A stretch of 8,180 nucleotides of DNA, taken from assembly GCA_003555185.1 (NCBI GenBank), contig PWFZ01000404.1, positions 1 to 8,180 on the forward strand, written 5' to 3'. Shown here piece after piece: positions 1-5,727 of this stretch. The translations under genes and the position numbers were made by a program. This DNA comes from Balneolaceae bacterium (lineage in GTDB: Bacteria; Bacteroidota; Rhodothermia; Balneolales; Balneolaceae). Every line of letters begins with the position of its first letter. The first letter of the stretch is position 1. The notes beneath the pieces are model-generated. The model was not told the origin of the DNA, ran no database searches, and was given only the letters and a program-made list of their open reading frames with translations.

Positions 1-629
1 CGCGAGGGGAGTTCGTAATTCCGACAAGTAACATTATTGGTTCGCTGGTATTGGTTTTGCTACCTGTGTTGATGGGGATGTTTCTTCGCGCGAAATCGCG
101 GGTCTGGGCAAAAACCGCTGAAGATACGGCCGGATTTATGGGGATTATTGTGATTTTGTTTCTGATAGTAACTGCCTTTGTTCGTCATACCGGATTGTTA
201 CTGCAAACTCCCATGGAAATTTACATTTCGGCTCTTTTGGTTGGCCTTCTTGGATTCCTGTTTGGCTACTGGATGTCGTGGGCGTTTGGGTTATCACCGA
301 TTTTTCAGCGAGCCATATCCCTCGAAACCGGCATTCAAAACGGACCCATTGCGTTTGCCATTATACTGCTGAGTTTTGTTGATCCTGTTGAAAGCCAAAT
401 GCTGTGGCTGGCCATTCTCTATTCCACATTTATTGTAATCACATCATCATTCATTACGCTCTACTACCGCCGGGTTGGAAAATTTGACCACGAGGTCTAC
501 AAAAACACATCCATCCATAACCGGTTGTTTGGCGAAGAATACGTTACCGGCTACCCGGATGGCTTTTTACCGGCAAGAATTTCAAATGACCCAAGTCAGG
601 GTTCAACACCGGCACAGAAGAGAGGGTAA
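1..629 (+). CDS. BASS/SBF-family sodium:bile-acid-type symporter, C-terminal part (5' end outside window)
   Basis: The reading frame is open from the left edge (first full codon at 3) to a TAA at 627-629, giving about 208 visible residues; BASS transporters are usually near 300 or more, so roughly the N-terminal third is missing. The visible part is mostly hydrophobic, with about five to six membrane segments. The motif ETGIQN at 324-341 matches the crossover signature of this fold (EVGMQN in the Neisseria ASBT homologue, from memory), whose Glu, Gln and Asn line the sodium and substrate sites. The segment IPTSNIIGSL followed by LLPVLMGM also fits the family. The protein should sit in the inner membrane and import an organic anion with sodium; the substrate cannot be read from the sequence. 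The last 50 or so residues are a polar cytoplasmic tail. A TTG at 51 is internal, not the start. Family call is confident; substrate is unknown. Confidence 0.88.
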   Translation, partial: RGEFVIPTSNIIGSLVLVLLPVLMGMFLRAKSRVWAKTAEDTAGFMGIIVILFLIVTAFVRHTGLLLQTPMEIYISALLVGLLGFLFGYWMSWAFGLSPIFQRAISLETGIQNGPIAFAIILLSFVDPVESQMLWLAILYSTFIVITSSFITLYYRRVGKFDHEVYKNTSIHNRLFGEEYVTGYPDGFLPARISNDPSQGSTPAQKRG

Positions 630-654
630 TTTAGTTCAAAAGTCATTGAGGAAA

Positions 655-728
655 ATCTCCCATCGAGGGGGGATCATTCTGTTCGTCCAGAACAGAATGC
701 GAGGGGTGTTCCGGGCTGCATTCTAAAA
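655..728 (+). repeat. Double-hairpin direct repeat, copy A
   Basis: This 74-bp unit recurs at 1085-1158 with 6 mismatches (92% identity). It contains two hairpins in tandem. Hairpin I pairs ATCTCCC (655-661) with GGGGGAT (668-674), including one G-T wobble. Hairpin II is a perfect 10-bp inverted repeat, CATTCTGTTC (675-684) and GAACAGAATG (690-699), around a 5-nt loop GTCCA. It starts 25 bp after the transporter stop codon. There is no T-run after hairpin II on either strand, so it is not a standard intrinsic terminator. It could be an intergenic repeat of the REP/MITE type or an mRNA 3' element. Confidence 0.85.
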
Positions 729-735
729 AGGGAAA

Positions 736-749
736 ATATCAATTGATAT
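736..749. promoter_or_regulatory. Perfect 14-bp palindrome upstream of the RHH gene (possible operator)
   Basis: The sequence ATATCAATTGATAT is its own reverse complement and lies about 95 bp before the RHH start codon. A second TGATAT half-site follows at 780-785, next to a TATAAT-like hexamer at 788-793. RHH proteins bind short palindromic or repeated half-sites and often repress their own genes, so an operator role is plausible. This is inference; a 14-bp AT-rich palindrome can arise by chance, and no promoter is firmly identified. Confidence 0.3.
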
Positions 750-843
750 AGACTAAGACGTTGAATACAAAGACAATTTTGATATTTTATAATTGGAGCG
801 CCGAAGTAACACCTAAGCAATTTTTAATTAAAATCGGTGAATT

Positions 844-1080
844 ATGAGCACCTTAAGCGTACGTTTACCCGACTCAATGCACAAAAAAATACGTGAGTTG
901 GCAAAAAAGGAAGGTATATCTATGAATCAGCTTATAAATTCTGCTGTTTCTGAAAAGCTTGCTGCTTTAATGACAGTCGAGTATTTAAAAGCTAAGGGAG
1001 AATTAGGTTCAAGAGATAAGTTTGAAAATGTATTATCAAAAGTACCAGCCGATAAACCGGAAGAAAGGGATAAGCTTTAG
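844..1080 (+). CDS. Small ribbon-helix-helix (HicB/CopG-like) antitoxin-type protein, orphan
   Basis: The 78-aa product starts with STLSVRLPDSMHKKIREL, the beta strand and first helix of a ribbon-helix-helix DNA-binding fold (strand about 2-8, helix A 11-23, helix B 26-41, with the NQLI segment typical of RHH antitoxins). The remaining tail is charged and ends in SRDKFENVLSKVPADKPEE, a tail I associate with a widespread family annotated as HicB-family antitoxin. The ATG at 844 is preceded by GGTGA at 836-840, a reasonable ribosome site. The length fits a complete member. No toxin ORF follows: a repeat begins 4 bp after the stop, and the next gene on this strand is outside the window. It probably acts as a DNA-binding dimer, either as an orphan antitoxin or as a small autoregulator. 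Its AT-richness and flanking repeats suggest acquired DNA. Fold is confident; role is not. Confidence 0.85.
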   Translation: MSTLSVRLPDSMHKKIRELAKKEGISMNQLINSAVSEKLAALMTVEYLKAKGELGSRDKFENVLSKVPADKPEERDKL

Positions 1081-1084
1081 TTAG

Positions 1085-1158
1085 ATCTCCCATCGAGGGG
1101 AGATCATTCTGTTCGTCCAGAACAGAATGTGAGGGGTGTCCTGGGCTGTCTTCTAAAA
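1085..1158 (+). repeat. Double-hairpin direct repeat, copy B
   Basis: Second copy of the unit at 655-728, starting 4 bp after the RHH stop codon. Hairpin I is ATCTCCC (1085-1091) with GGGAGAT (1098-1104), fully Watson-Crick. Hairpin II is the same perfect 10-bp inverted repeat, at 1105-1114 and 1120-1129 with loop GTCCA. None of the six differences from copy A falls in the 25 bases of hairpin II, and the one difference in the hairpin I stem (A1101 against G671) keeps pairing as a wobble. The unit lies between the RHH gene (+) and the small membrane gene (minus), which converge on it. Confidence 0.85.
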
Positions 1159-1196
1159 TGATTGTGGCCCTGCTACCACAGGGACATGGCCTGTTT

Positions 1197-1383
1197 TCAA
1201 AACAGAGAATGATTGTCTTTTGACTCTTTCTGCCACTGAATAACATTATATATGAAAGCAATCAGGCCGCTTCCAAGAAAAAACCATCCGAGATAGGACA
1301 ATACCTGCATTTCATTCGTGACTAAAATACTCCCAATAATCATCCAGGATAGAAAGAGTAAAAATTGAGCTTTTTCTATTCAT
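1197..1383 (-). pseudogene. Small two-helix membrane protein, apparently frameshifted at its 5' end
   Basis: On the minus strand one frame is open from 1379 to a TGA at 1197-1199 and reads as a credible membrane protein: helix 1 includes FLLFLSWMIIGSILV, then a short loop TNEMQV, helix 2 is about YLGWFFLGSGLIAFIYNVI, and the tail QWQKESKDNHSLF is charged. The frame has no start codon before an internal ATG at 1343-1341, which would cut helix 1 in half (48 aa). An ATG at 1383-1381 lies in another frame and reads MNRK; dropping one base from the run of five A's (1371-1375) joins it to the membrane frame and gives a 61-aa protein with two whole helices. So this is either a recently broken gene, a sequence error, or a 48-aa protein starting internally. 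The family is not recognised. It lies about 100 bp downstream of the toxin gene. Confidence 0.5.
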
Positions 1384-1482
1384 TTATATAATATTCAGTT
1401 TTGAGTTAAGCCGTTTCTGGTGATGAACTCCTGAAGCTCATCAAAACTCCAAAGCAACAAACTCGTCCACGTGAGCCGCTTG

Positions 1483-1788
1483 TTAACGCAAACTTGTAGT
1501 CGATTTGGGAGGATCTTGTCGGACATACCATACGGTTTGTATATAGATCGTATTATCTTCTTTACGTATCCGGTAGATTACACGATAGTTGCCAAATATC
1601 AGTTCACGCAAATTCGGCTCATTATATTCGGGTACAATACGTCCTGATTCTGGCTGCTCAATAAGCTGATCAGTTTTTTTGATCACTTCTAAAGCCCACT
1701 TTTCAGTAGTGTCTACATCATCCCGGGCGATATAGTCGACTAACTTGTTGAGCTTTAGTAGTGCCTGATTGGTCCAGACTATTTCCAC
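1483..1788 (-). CDS. RelE/ParE-family toxin of a type II toxin-antitoxin system
   Basis: The 101-aa product has the RelE/ParE fold order: beta strand EIVWT, two helices (about 7-43), and a C-terminal sheet with NLRELIFGNYRVIYRI (59-74) and IYIQTVWYVRQDPP (81-94). The ELIFGNYRVIYR core and a C-terminal strand ending in RQDPP/RQNP-like residues are typical of this family. Candidate functional residues are R61, R69, R73 and R90. Members either cut mRNA on the ribosome or poison gyrase; the sequence does not decide which. Translation starts at a GTG (1788-1786) lying inside the last codons of the antitoxin gene, a 10-bp overlap, so the toxin is probably made by coupled translation at a lower level. 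It ends in TAA at 1485-1483. It appears intact. Confidence 0.9.
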   Translation of the reverse strand: MEIVWTNQALLKLNKLVDYIARDDVDTTEKWALEVIKKTDQLIEQPESGRIVPEYNEPNLRELIFGNYRVIYRIRKEDNTIYIQTVWYVRQDPPKSTTSLR

Positions 1789-2072
1789 TTAGCAAGATTT
1801 TCTTTTATCTGTTTTTTCGCTTCCTCATGAGATACGACATCACCTCTTGCAATTTGTCGTTCTGCTTCTATCAGCTCTTCCATTAAATCGATCTTATCAA
1901 TCATACTTTGATATTCAGTCACATCCACTAAAACCGCAGCACTTTTTCCGTGCTGAGTTAAAACAATGGATCGCTTCTGTTTTTTGATCCGTTCAATAAA
2001 ATCAGCCGCATGTTTACGGAATTCGGAAAGTGGCTGGATATCTTGATCTAATTCTATTCGTGCTGTGGCCAT
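1779..2072 (-). CDS. YefM/Phd-family antitoxin, partner of the downstream RelE/ParE toxin
   Basis: The product is 97 aa when started at the ATG at 2072-2070. DIQPLSEFRKHAADFIERI and SIVLTQHGKSAAVLVDVTEY (about 11-54) are the conserved YefM/Phd N-terminal domain that dimerises and binds the operator. The C-terminal part, from about residue 56, is the acidic and helical segment that wraps and neutralises the toxin. An in-frame upstream ATG at 2108 would add 12 residues (MYFRNTFKETVI) but overlaps a likely promoter element at 2106-2113 and lies outside the conserved domain, so I prefer 2072. The gene is first in the operon and overlaps the toxin start by 10 bp. Such antitoxins usually repress their own promoter, alone or with toxin. 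Confidence 0.9.
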   Translation of the reverse strand: MATARIELDQDIQPLSEFRKHAADFIERIKKQKRSIVLTQHGKSAAVLVDVTEYQSMIDKIDLMEELIEAERQIARGDVVSHEEAKKQIKENLAKWK

Positions 2073-2105
2073 AATAACGGTTTCTTTAAAAGTATTTCTA
2101 AAGTA

Positions 2106-2113
2106 CAAAATTA
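2106..2113 (-). promoter_or_regulatory. Possible Bacteroidota-type -7 promoter element for the toxin-antitoxin operon
   Basis: The minus strand reads TAATTTTG, an exact match to the TAnnTTTG -7 consensus of Bacteroidota primary sigma factors. Transcription starting about 7 bases downstream would leave a leader of roughly 25-30 bases before the antitoxin ATG at 2072. No good TTTG -33 element sits at the expected distance, so support is partial. Confidence 0.35.
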
Positions 2114-2273
2114 ATACATAATGAGGTAACGAATAGAAGAGACTTACGGTATTTGAGAAGGTGGCGTTAACCTGTATTTATCCGCTATACTCCCGACAAA
2201 CTAATAGTCCAAGACACAACTACTGCAACTGTCGTAGGATTTTGTGATGGAGGATCCAGCCCACATTTATGTT
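2114..2273. other. Intergenic stretch with no gene seen
   Basis: I see no credible reading frame, RNA gene or strong hairpin between the operon promoter and the hairpin at 2274. The part from about 2205 to 2273 has a more even base composition than the AT-rich part before it, and could be the outer part of an intergenic repeat that continues into the adjacent hairpin, but there is no second copy in this window to prove it. Confidence 0.4.
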
Positions 2274-2307
2274 AGAAGATGCCGGCTCGGAGACCGGCAT
2301 GACTTCT
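2274..2307. repeat. Intergenic hairpin
   Basis: ATGCCGG (2279-2285) and CCGGCAT (2294-2300) form a perfect 7-bp inverted repeat around CTCGGAGA. The stem extends outward with AGAAG (2274-2278) and CTTCT (2303-2307) across a 2-nt bulge. There is no following T-run on either strand. It lies just beyond the protease terminator, so it is probably an interspersed hairpin repeat rather than a second terminator. Confidence 0.6.
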
Positions 2308-2320
2308 TCCCATTGCCGCA

Positions 2321-2358
2321 TAAAAAAGACCTCACAGGTTTTGAAAACCTGTGAGGTC
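2321..2358 (-). terminator. Strong intrinsic terminator of the zinc metalloprotease gene
   Basis: GACCTCACAGGTTTT (2328-2342) and its exact reverse complement (2344-2358) flank a single central base, giving a stem of about 12-13 bp with a small T/A loop. On the minus strand the stem is followed at once by six T's (2327-2322). It begins about 30 bp after the protease stop codon. On the plus strand no T-run follows, so it is directional. Confidence 0.88.
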
Positions 2359-2387
2359 TGATATCGATACAGTTAAACTGTTAAATT

Positions 2388-4799
2388 TTACCCTTCTAAA
2401 ATACTCTCAATTCGTTGCTGCACATCCTGCAGGTGAACCCGTGTGGTTCGGTTTGATGTTTGATTCACGGATCGGTCTACCTGGTTTTTCAACGTTTGGA
2501 GTTCATCACGCAACAGGGCTTTGATGTCACTGCCATGCACGCTGCTGTTCTCATTTTCCATCAGACTTTGAACACTGCTCAAATACGAACGCTGCAAATT
2601 CCGACGATAAACGTCAATCGCGCTGTTGGATGGTAGTTCACTCCAGACGCCATTTCTGACATCCTCAAGCATCTCTACAATGCTATAGGCATCATCGCCT
2701 CTGAATGATTCATCTTCAATCAGGCGAATCATCCGTGAGGAGTTCATTACCGTGGAGAGGTGGCGCCCTTGCAGGTTTTGAATCCGTTCAATGGCACCTG
2801 CATGTTCAATATTACGAAGGATTGTTTCTTCCAACAGCCATTCAGGCGTTGAGAAGGCGTGATCAACCATAAAGGCCATCGCTTTTTTCTGATACTCTTT
2901 ATTTACGGGTCTGTATACGTTTCCTTCCTGATCGGTTGCAATTCGCTCCCTATGCACACCGCCAATATTTACAATCACATGATTCACGTAGCGGTTCCAC
3001 TGACCAATCAGCTCGCCGTAAATTTCCTGTAAATCATCATAACCTTGTCCCGGGCGAGAAGTCCACTCAGCAAGGTGTGGGGTAACTGCCATTAGATTCA
3101 TCATTCCGTATGTGGATGCCTGAACAGGATCATCAGAAAGCGTTTCGGTCAGCGCGGAAGGGTCGTACCCGGTGGATTGACCAAATCGATACATGGGGTC
3201 GTCAGCCTTGTCGAGAATCCATTGGTTTAGTGTGGGGATTTCATCTTCAGGAGTTTTGGCATCAGGAATAACACGGTACCCCCAATTGATGGCATATCTG
3301 TCATAAGGTCCAATTTTTCGAATAAATCGCTCAACGCCGTCACCCGGCTGGGCAATGTAGTTTTGACGGGCATAATCCATAACCGATGCGGATACACCAT
3401 ATTCTGCTGTAAAATCAGGATCACGAAGAGACTCGACCGGATAGGAGTGGTTTGCCTTCATGTTGTGGGGCAGCCCGAGAGAGTGGCCAATTTCATGAGC
3501 GATAACCTGCCGGATAGCTTCTTTAAGGTACTCATCATCAACGAAGATGCTTCGGGCTTTTGGATTTGCAGCTCCGGTTTCGAGCATCAGACGATTTCGG
3601 TACGATCGGATATGGTTGTGGTACCAGATAATATCACTGGCGATAATTTCTCCGGTTCGGGGATCGGTGGTGCTGGGTCCGGTTGCATTCCGGGTGGTAT
3701 TGGCAATCCATCGAACCATATTATATCGAATATCTTCCGGCTCAAAATTTGGGTCTTCCTCTTCCGTAGGGGGAAGTTTGGCTTTGATAGCATTCTTAAA
3801 TCCGGCTACTTCAAAGGCTTCGTTCCAGTCTTCAACACCATCAATAACGGTCTGTACATATTCATCGGGAGTTCCCGGGTCAACGTAATAAACAATCGGT
3901 TTGATGGGTTCTACCAGTTCGCCACGCGCATAGGCTTCAGGGTCAGATGGCTCTAGTCTCCAGCGGCGAATCAGTGATCGTGTAGCAGCTTTCTGCTCGG
4001 TTGAACCGAAATCCAGCTGATTTACCGTAAACCATCCAACACGATAATCATGATGACGGGGTTTCATGGGCTCCTTCGGAAGCAGTACCATAGACTGGTT
4101 CATCAAGAGGGAAATAGTATTTGTTCCGCCGGATGAGGGTGGGTTCATCGCCTCGTAGGTCATTACGTGACGGGCTTCCACATTTTGTGGAAATGTTCGA
4201 ACCGTATCAATATAGCTGCGGTTGGCATCGAGACGCCGAACTTCATACATACTTCTCAACCGGCCATTTAGTCCGGAAATAGCCTGCACATCATTTTCAA
4301 AAAGGCTGTTGATTTCGAAAACGGTTGTGTTGTTATCCGGCCCGATTGCTTTTATATCAAATGTGGTGATGACCGGCTCAAAATTATTGGCACGAACAGA
4401 GCGTGATATAGGAAGGGAATCTGCTGCAACACTATTGTAGGAACGCTGACGGATAACCACTTTGCCCCGTACCTTTTCAAATGCAATAACCTGCTCTGCT
4501 GTTTTTGATCCACTGCTTGTAAAACCAAAAAAGTTGGAGGGAACAGATGCAACCCGACTGACCATCAAAAAGTCGCGGCCCAAAAGAGAATCAGGAATTT
4601 CGTAATAAATTTTATCGCCCACATAGTGGACATCCACCACACCACTGCTGGTTATGGCATCGGAAGTAATAAGATTGTTGTAATCAGTTGTTGGAGAGCT
4701 ATCGGCTGAATCACCTGTAAGAGATTCAGTGGTTTGGCAAGACAGGACAAATAGTCCGGCTAACAGAATGGTAGAAAATTTTGTAAATAAGTGTCTCAT
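2388..4799 (-). CDS. Exported zinc-dependent metalloprotease lipoprotein (DUF5117/DUF4953 type, metzincin-like)
   Basis: The 803-aa product begins with a lipoprotein signal, LLAGLFVLSC, predicting cleavage before C21 and membrane anchoring. The catalytic site is HEIGHSLGLPHN at residues 435-446: His435, His439 and His445 as zinc ligands and Glu436 as the general base, the HExxHxxGxxH pattern of metzincins. About 30 residues later SVMDYARQN (472-480) supplies the Met-turn methionine (Met474). The N-terminal region (about 50-260) and the segments around YYVDPGTPDEYV (304-315) and DIRYNMVRWIANTT (356-369) match what I know of the DUF5117-DUF4953 proteases common in Bacteroidota; the 370-420 segment leads into the active-site helix. 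The C-terminal 300 residues are mainly helical. The length is normal for the family and no key residue is missing. It likely degrades peptides outside the inner membrane; the substrate is unknown. The ATG at 4799 has no clear ribosome site. A strong terminator follows at 2321-2358. Confidence 0.93.
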   Translation of the reverse strand: MRHLFTKFSTILLAGLFVLSCQTTESLTGDSADSSPTTDYNNLITSDAITSSGVVDVHYVGDKIYYEIPDSLLGRDFLMVSRVASVPSNFFGFTSSGSKTAEQVIAFEKVRGKVVIRQRSYNSVAADSLPISRSVRANNFEPVITTFDIKAIGPDNNTTVFEINSLFENDVQAISGLNGRLRSMYEVRRLDANRSYIDTVRTFPQNVEARHVMTYEAMNPPSSGGTNTISLLMNQSMVLLPKEPMKPRHHDYRVGWFTVNQLDFGSTEQKAATRSLIRRWRLEPSDPEAYARGELVEPIKPIVYYVDPGTPDEYVQTVIDGVEDWNEAFEVAGFKNAIKAKLPPTEEEDPNFEPEDIRYNMVRWIANTTRNATGPSTTDPRTGEIIASDIIWYHNHIRSYRNRLMLETGAANPKARSIFVDDEYLKEAIRQVIAHEIGHSLGLPHNMKANHSYPVESLRDPDFTAEYGVSASVMDYARQNYIAQPGDGVERFIRKIGPYDRYAINWGYRVIPDAKTPEDEIPTLNQWILDKADDPMYRFGQSTGYDPSALTETLSDDPVQASTYGMMNLMAVTPHLAEWTSRPGQGYDDLQEIYGELIGQWNRYVNHVIVNIGGVHRERIATDQEGNVYRPVNKEYQKKAMAFMVDHAFSTPEWLLEETILRNIEHAGAIERIQNLQGRHLSTVMNSSRMIRLIEDESFRGDDAYSIVEMLEDVRNGVWSELPSNSAIDVYRRNLQRSYLSSVQSLMENENSSVHGSDIKALLRDELQTLKNQVDRSVNQTSNRTTRVHLQDVQQRIESILEG

Positions 4800-4900
4800 A
4801 ATAGAGCAGTTGGATTTGATGTGCGTGAGCGAAAAAAAATCGGGATAAGAATATAAACTCTGTAATGGTTAGACGGTAGTTATGAAATGTTAAACTTAGC

Positions 4901-5488
4901 CTAATTCTTCAAATGAATCTCCTTTGCATAAATCCAATCACCAAAAACGGAATCATCATAATTCCCGGCATTTGCTGCAACATTGAAAATGACCGATTCT
5001 GAACGTTCAGGAGCATTCCAGGTGAATGTCCAGCTGACTTCTCGTTCTGCCGTTGGGCTCGTCCCTTCGCGTGAGTGTTGCAAATACTGAACTTCATCAC
5101 TGATAGAGGGGGTAAGCATTAGATGATCTCCCGTCCACTTAAACTCACCGGCTTGTGTTCCATCTTCGAACCGTGCTGTCATTTGGAAGCCGCCAATTTC
5201 GAGATGTTCACTTTCTACAGTGACGGTAATATCGTACGATTTTCCGGGTTTGAAAGTGTTGTCCACACCTTCTACCATTAAACTTCCACCTTCCTGATTT
5301 AGGTCATAATCAAAATGGCATGAGTGACAAGTCTGTTCACCAAAACCTCCGGTAAAGGGACCATCTAGGTGTTCTGGGTTGAAATCTTCACCAGTCGTAA
5401 TTATCATTTCCGATTCCTTTTCCGGCATGGATATTCCCACGAAGAATGGGAAAATGATGATGGAAAATAGTTTGATGAAGGTTTTCAT
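4901..5488 (-). CDS. Secreted CxxCH protein with Reeler/choice-of-anchor-V-like domain
   Basis: I start this at the ATG 5488-5486, because it opens directly into a signal peptide (MKTFIKLFSIIIFPFFVGIS); an upstream in-frame TTG at 5506 would put six residues before it. The product is 195 aa. After the signal a short linker leads to TGGFGEQTCHSCHFD, with C54, C57 and H58 forming a CxxCH motif that could bind one c-type heme or a metal. Residues about 75-195 form a beta-rich domain: YDITVTV, GGFQMTARFEDGTQAGEF, VSWTFTWNAP, VIFNVAANAGNYDDSVFGDW. This matches the Reeler-like choice-of-anchor-V proteins, in which a CxxCH just precedes the beta sandwich. No C-terminal sorting domain follows, so it may be free in the periplasm or medium. 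Its neighbour upstream is the Vgb-like propeller, 239 bp away. Family fairly sure; heme binding and function inferred. Confidence 0.8.
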   Translation of the reverse strand: MKTFIKLFSIIIFPFFVGISMPEKESEMIITTGEDFNPEHLDGPFTGGFGEQTCHSCHFDYDLNQEGGSLMVEGVDNTFKPGKSYDITVTVESEHLEIGGFQMTARFEDGTQAGEFKWTGDHLMLTPSISDEVQYLQHSREGTSPTAEREVSWTFTWNAPERSESVIFNVAANAGNYDDSVFGDWIYAKEIHLKN

Positions 5489-5539
5489 AGAAGAGATGAG
5501 TGACAACTTGAAATCGTGATAAGAGTTAGGATGTTAAAA

Positions 5540-5694
5540 GTCCCCCTTTGAAGGGCTCATTTTTTGAACGCGTAAGCGAAAGGCGAACGCAGTGAGCAGG
5601 GGGGATGACTGGATGCACGTTGACTTGACTCACATACTTATTATATTTTCGTCCCCTTATTTTTCATCCCCCATAGCCCCCTTCAAAGGGGGAC
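5540..5694. repeat. Inverted pair of G-rich intergenic repeats, one arm interrupted
   Basis: GTCCCCCTTTGAAGGG at 5540-5555 and its perfect reverse complement at 5679-5694 form 16-bp outer arms. A second inverted pair, GGGGGATGA (5600-5608) and TCATCCCCC (5664-5672), lies inside. In the right arm the two motifs are 6 bp apart, while in the left arm about 43 bp (5556-5598) containing GCGTAAGCGAA and GAACGCAGTGAGC separates them. The same motif order recurs at 7462-7495. On the minus strand only a T4 run follows the left arm (5539-5536), so it is a weak terminator candidate. It fills the gap between the propeller and CxxCH genes and could attenuate read-through between them. Confidence 0.75.
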
Positions 5695-5727
5695 ACTCAT
5701 CAACTAATTTTAATATTATGATAAAAA

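Noticed and set aside
679..695. LexA/SOS-box-like CTGT...ACAG in hairpin II of both repeats
   Set aside because: The spacing is 9 bases rather than the 8 of the enterobacterial box, the site follows rather than precedes genes, and the wider 10-bp inverted repeat explains it better.
475..726. 83-aa plus-strand frame overlapping the transporter end
   Set aside because: It is out of frame with the transporter and runs into repeat copy A; no domain seen.
655..1160. Integron attC sites flanking the RHH gene
   Set aside because: Neither repeat has the GTTRRRY / RYYYAAC core pair, and no integron integrase or further cassette is visible.
992..1261. 89-aa minus-strand reading frame
   Set aside because: It runs through the RHH gene and repeat copy B in antisense, has no recognisable domain, and conflicts with the small membrane frame.
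1395..1490. Minus-strand frame ending WSFDELQEFITRNGLTQN after the toxin gene
   Set aside because: It looks protein-like but has no start codon outside the toxin gene and is only about 30 codons; at most a gene remnant.
3363..3956. 197-aa plus-strand frame inside the metalloprotease gene
   Set aside because: It is antisense to a strongly conserved protease with intact catalytic motifs, and has no recognisable features of its own.
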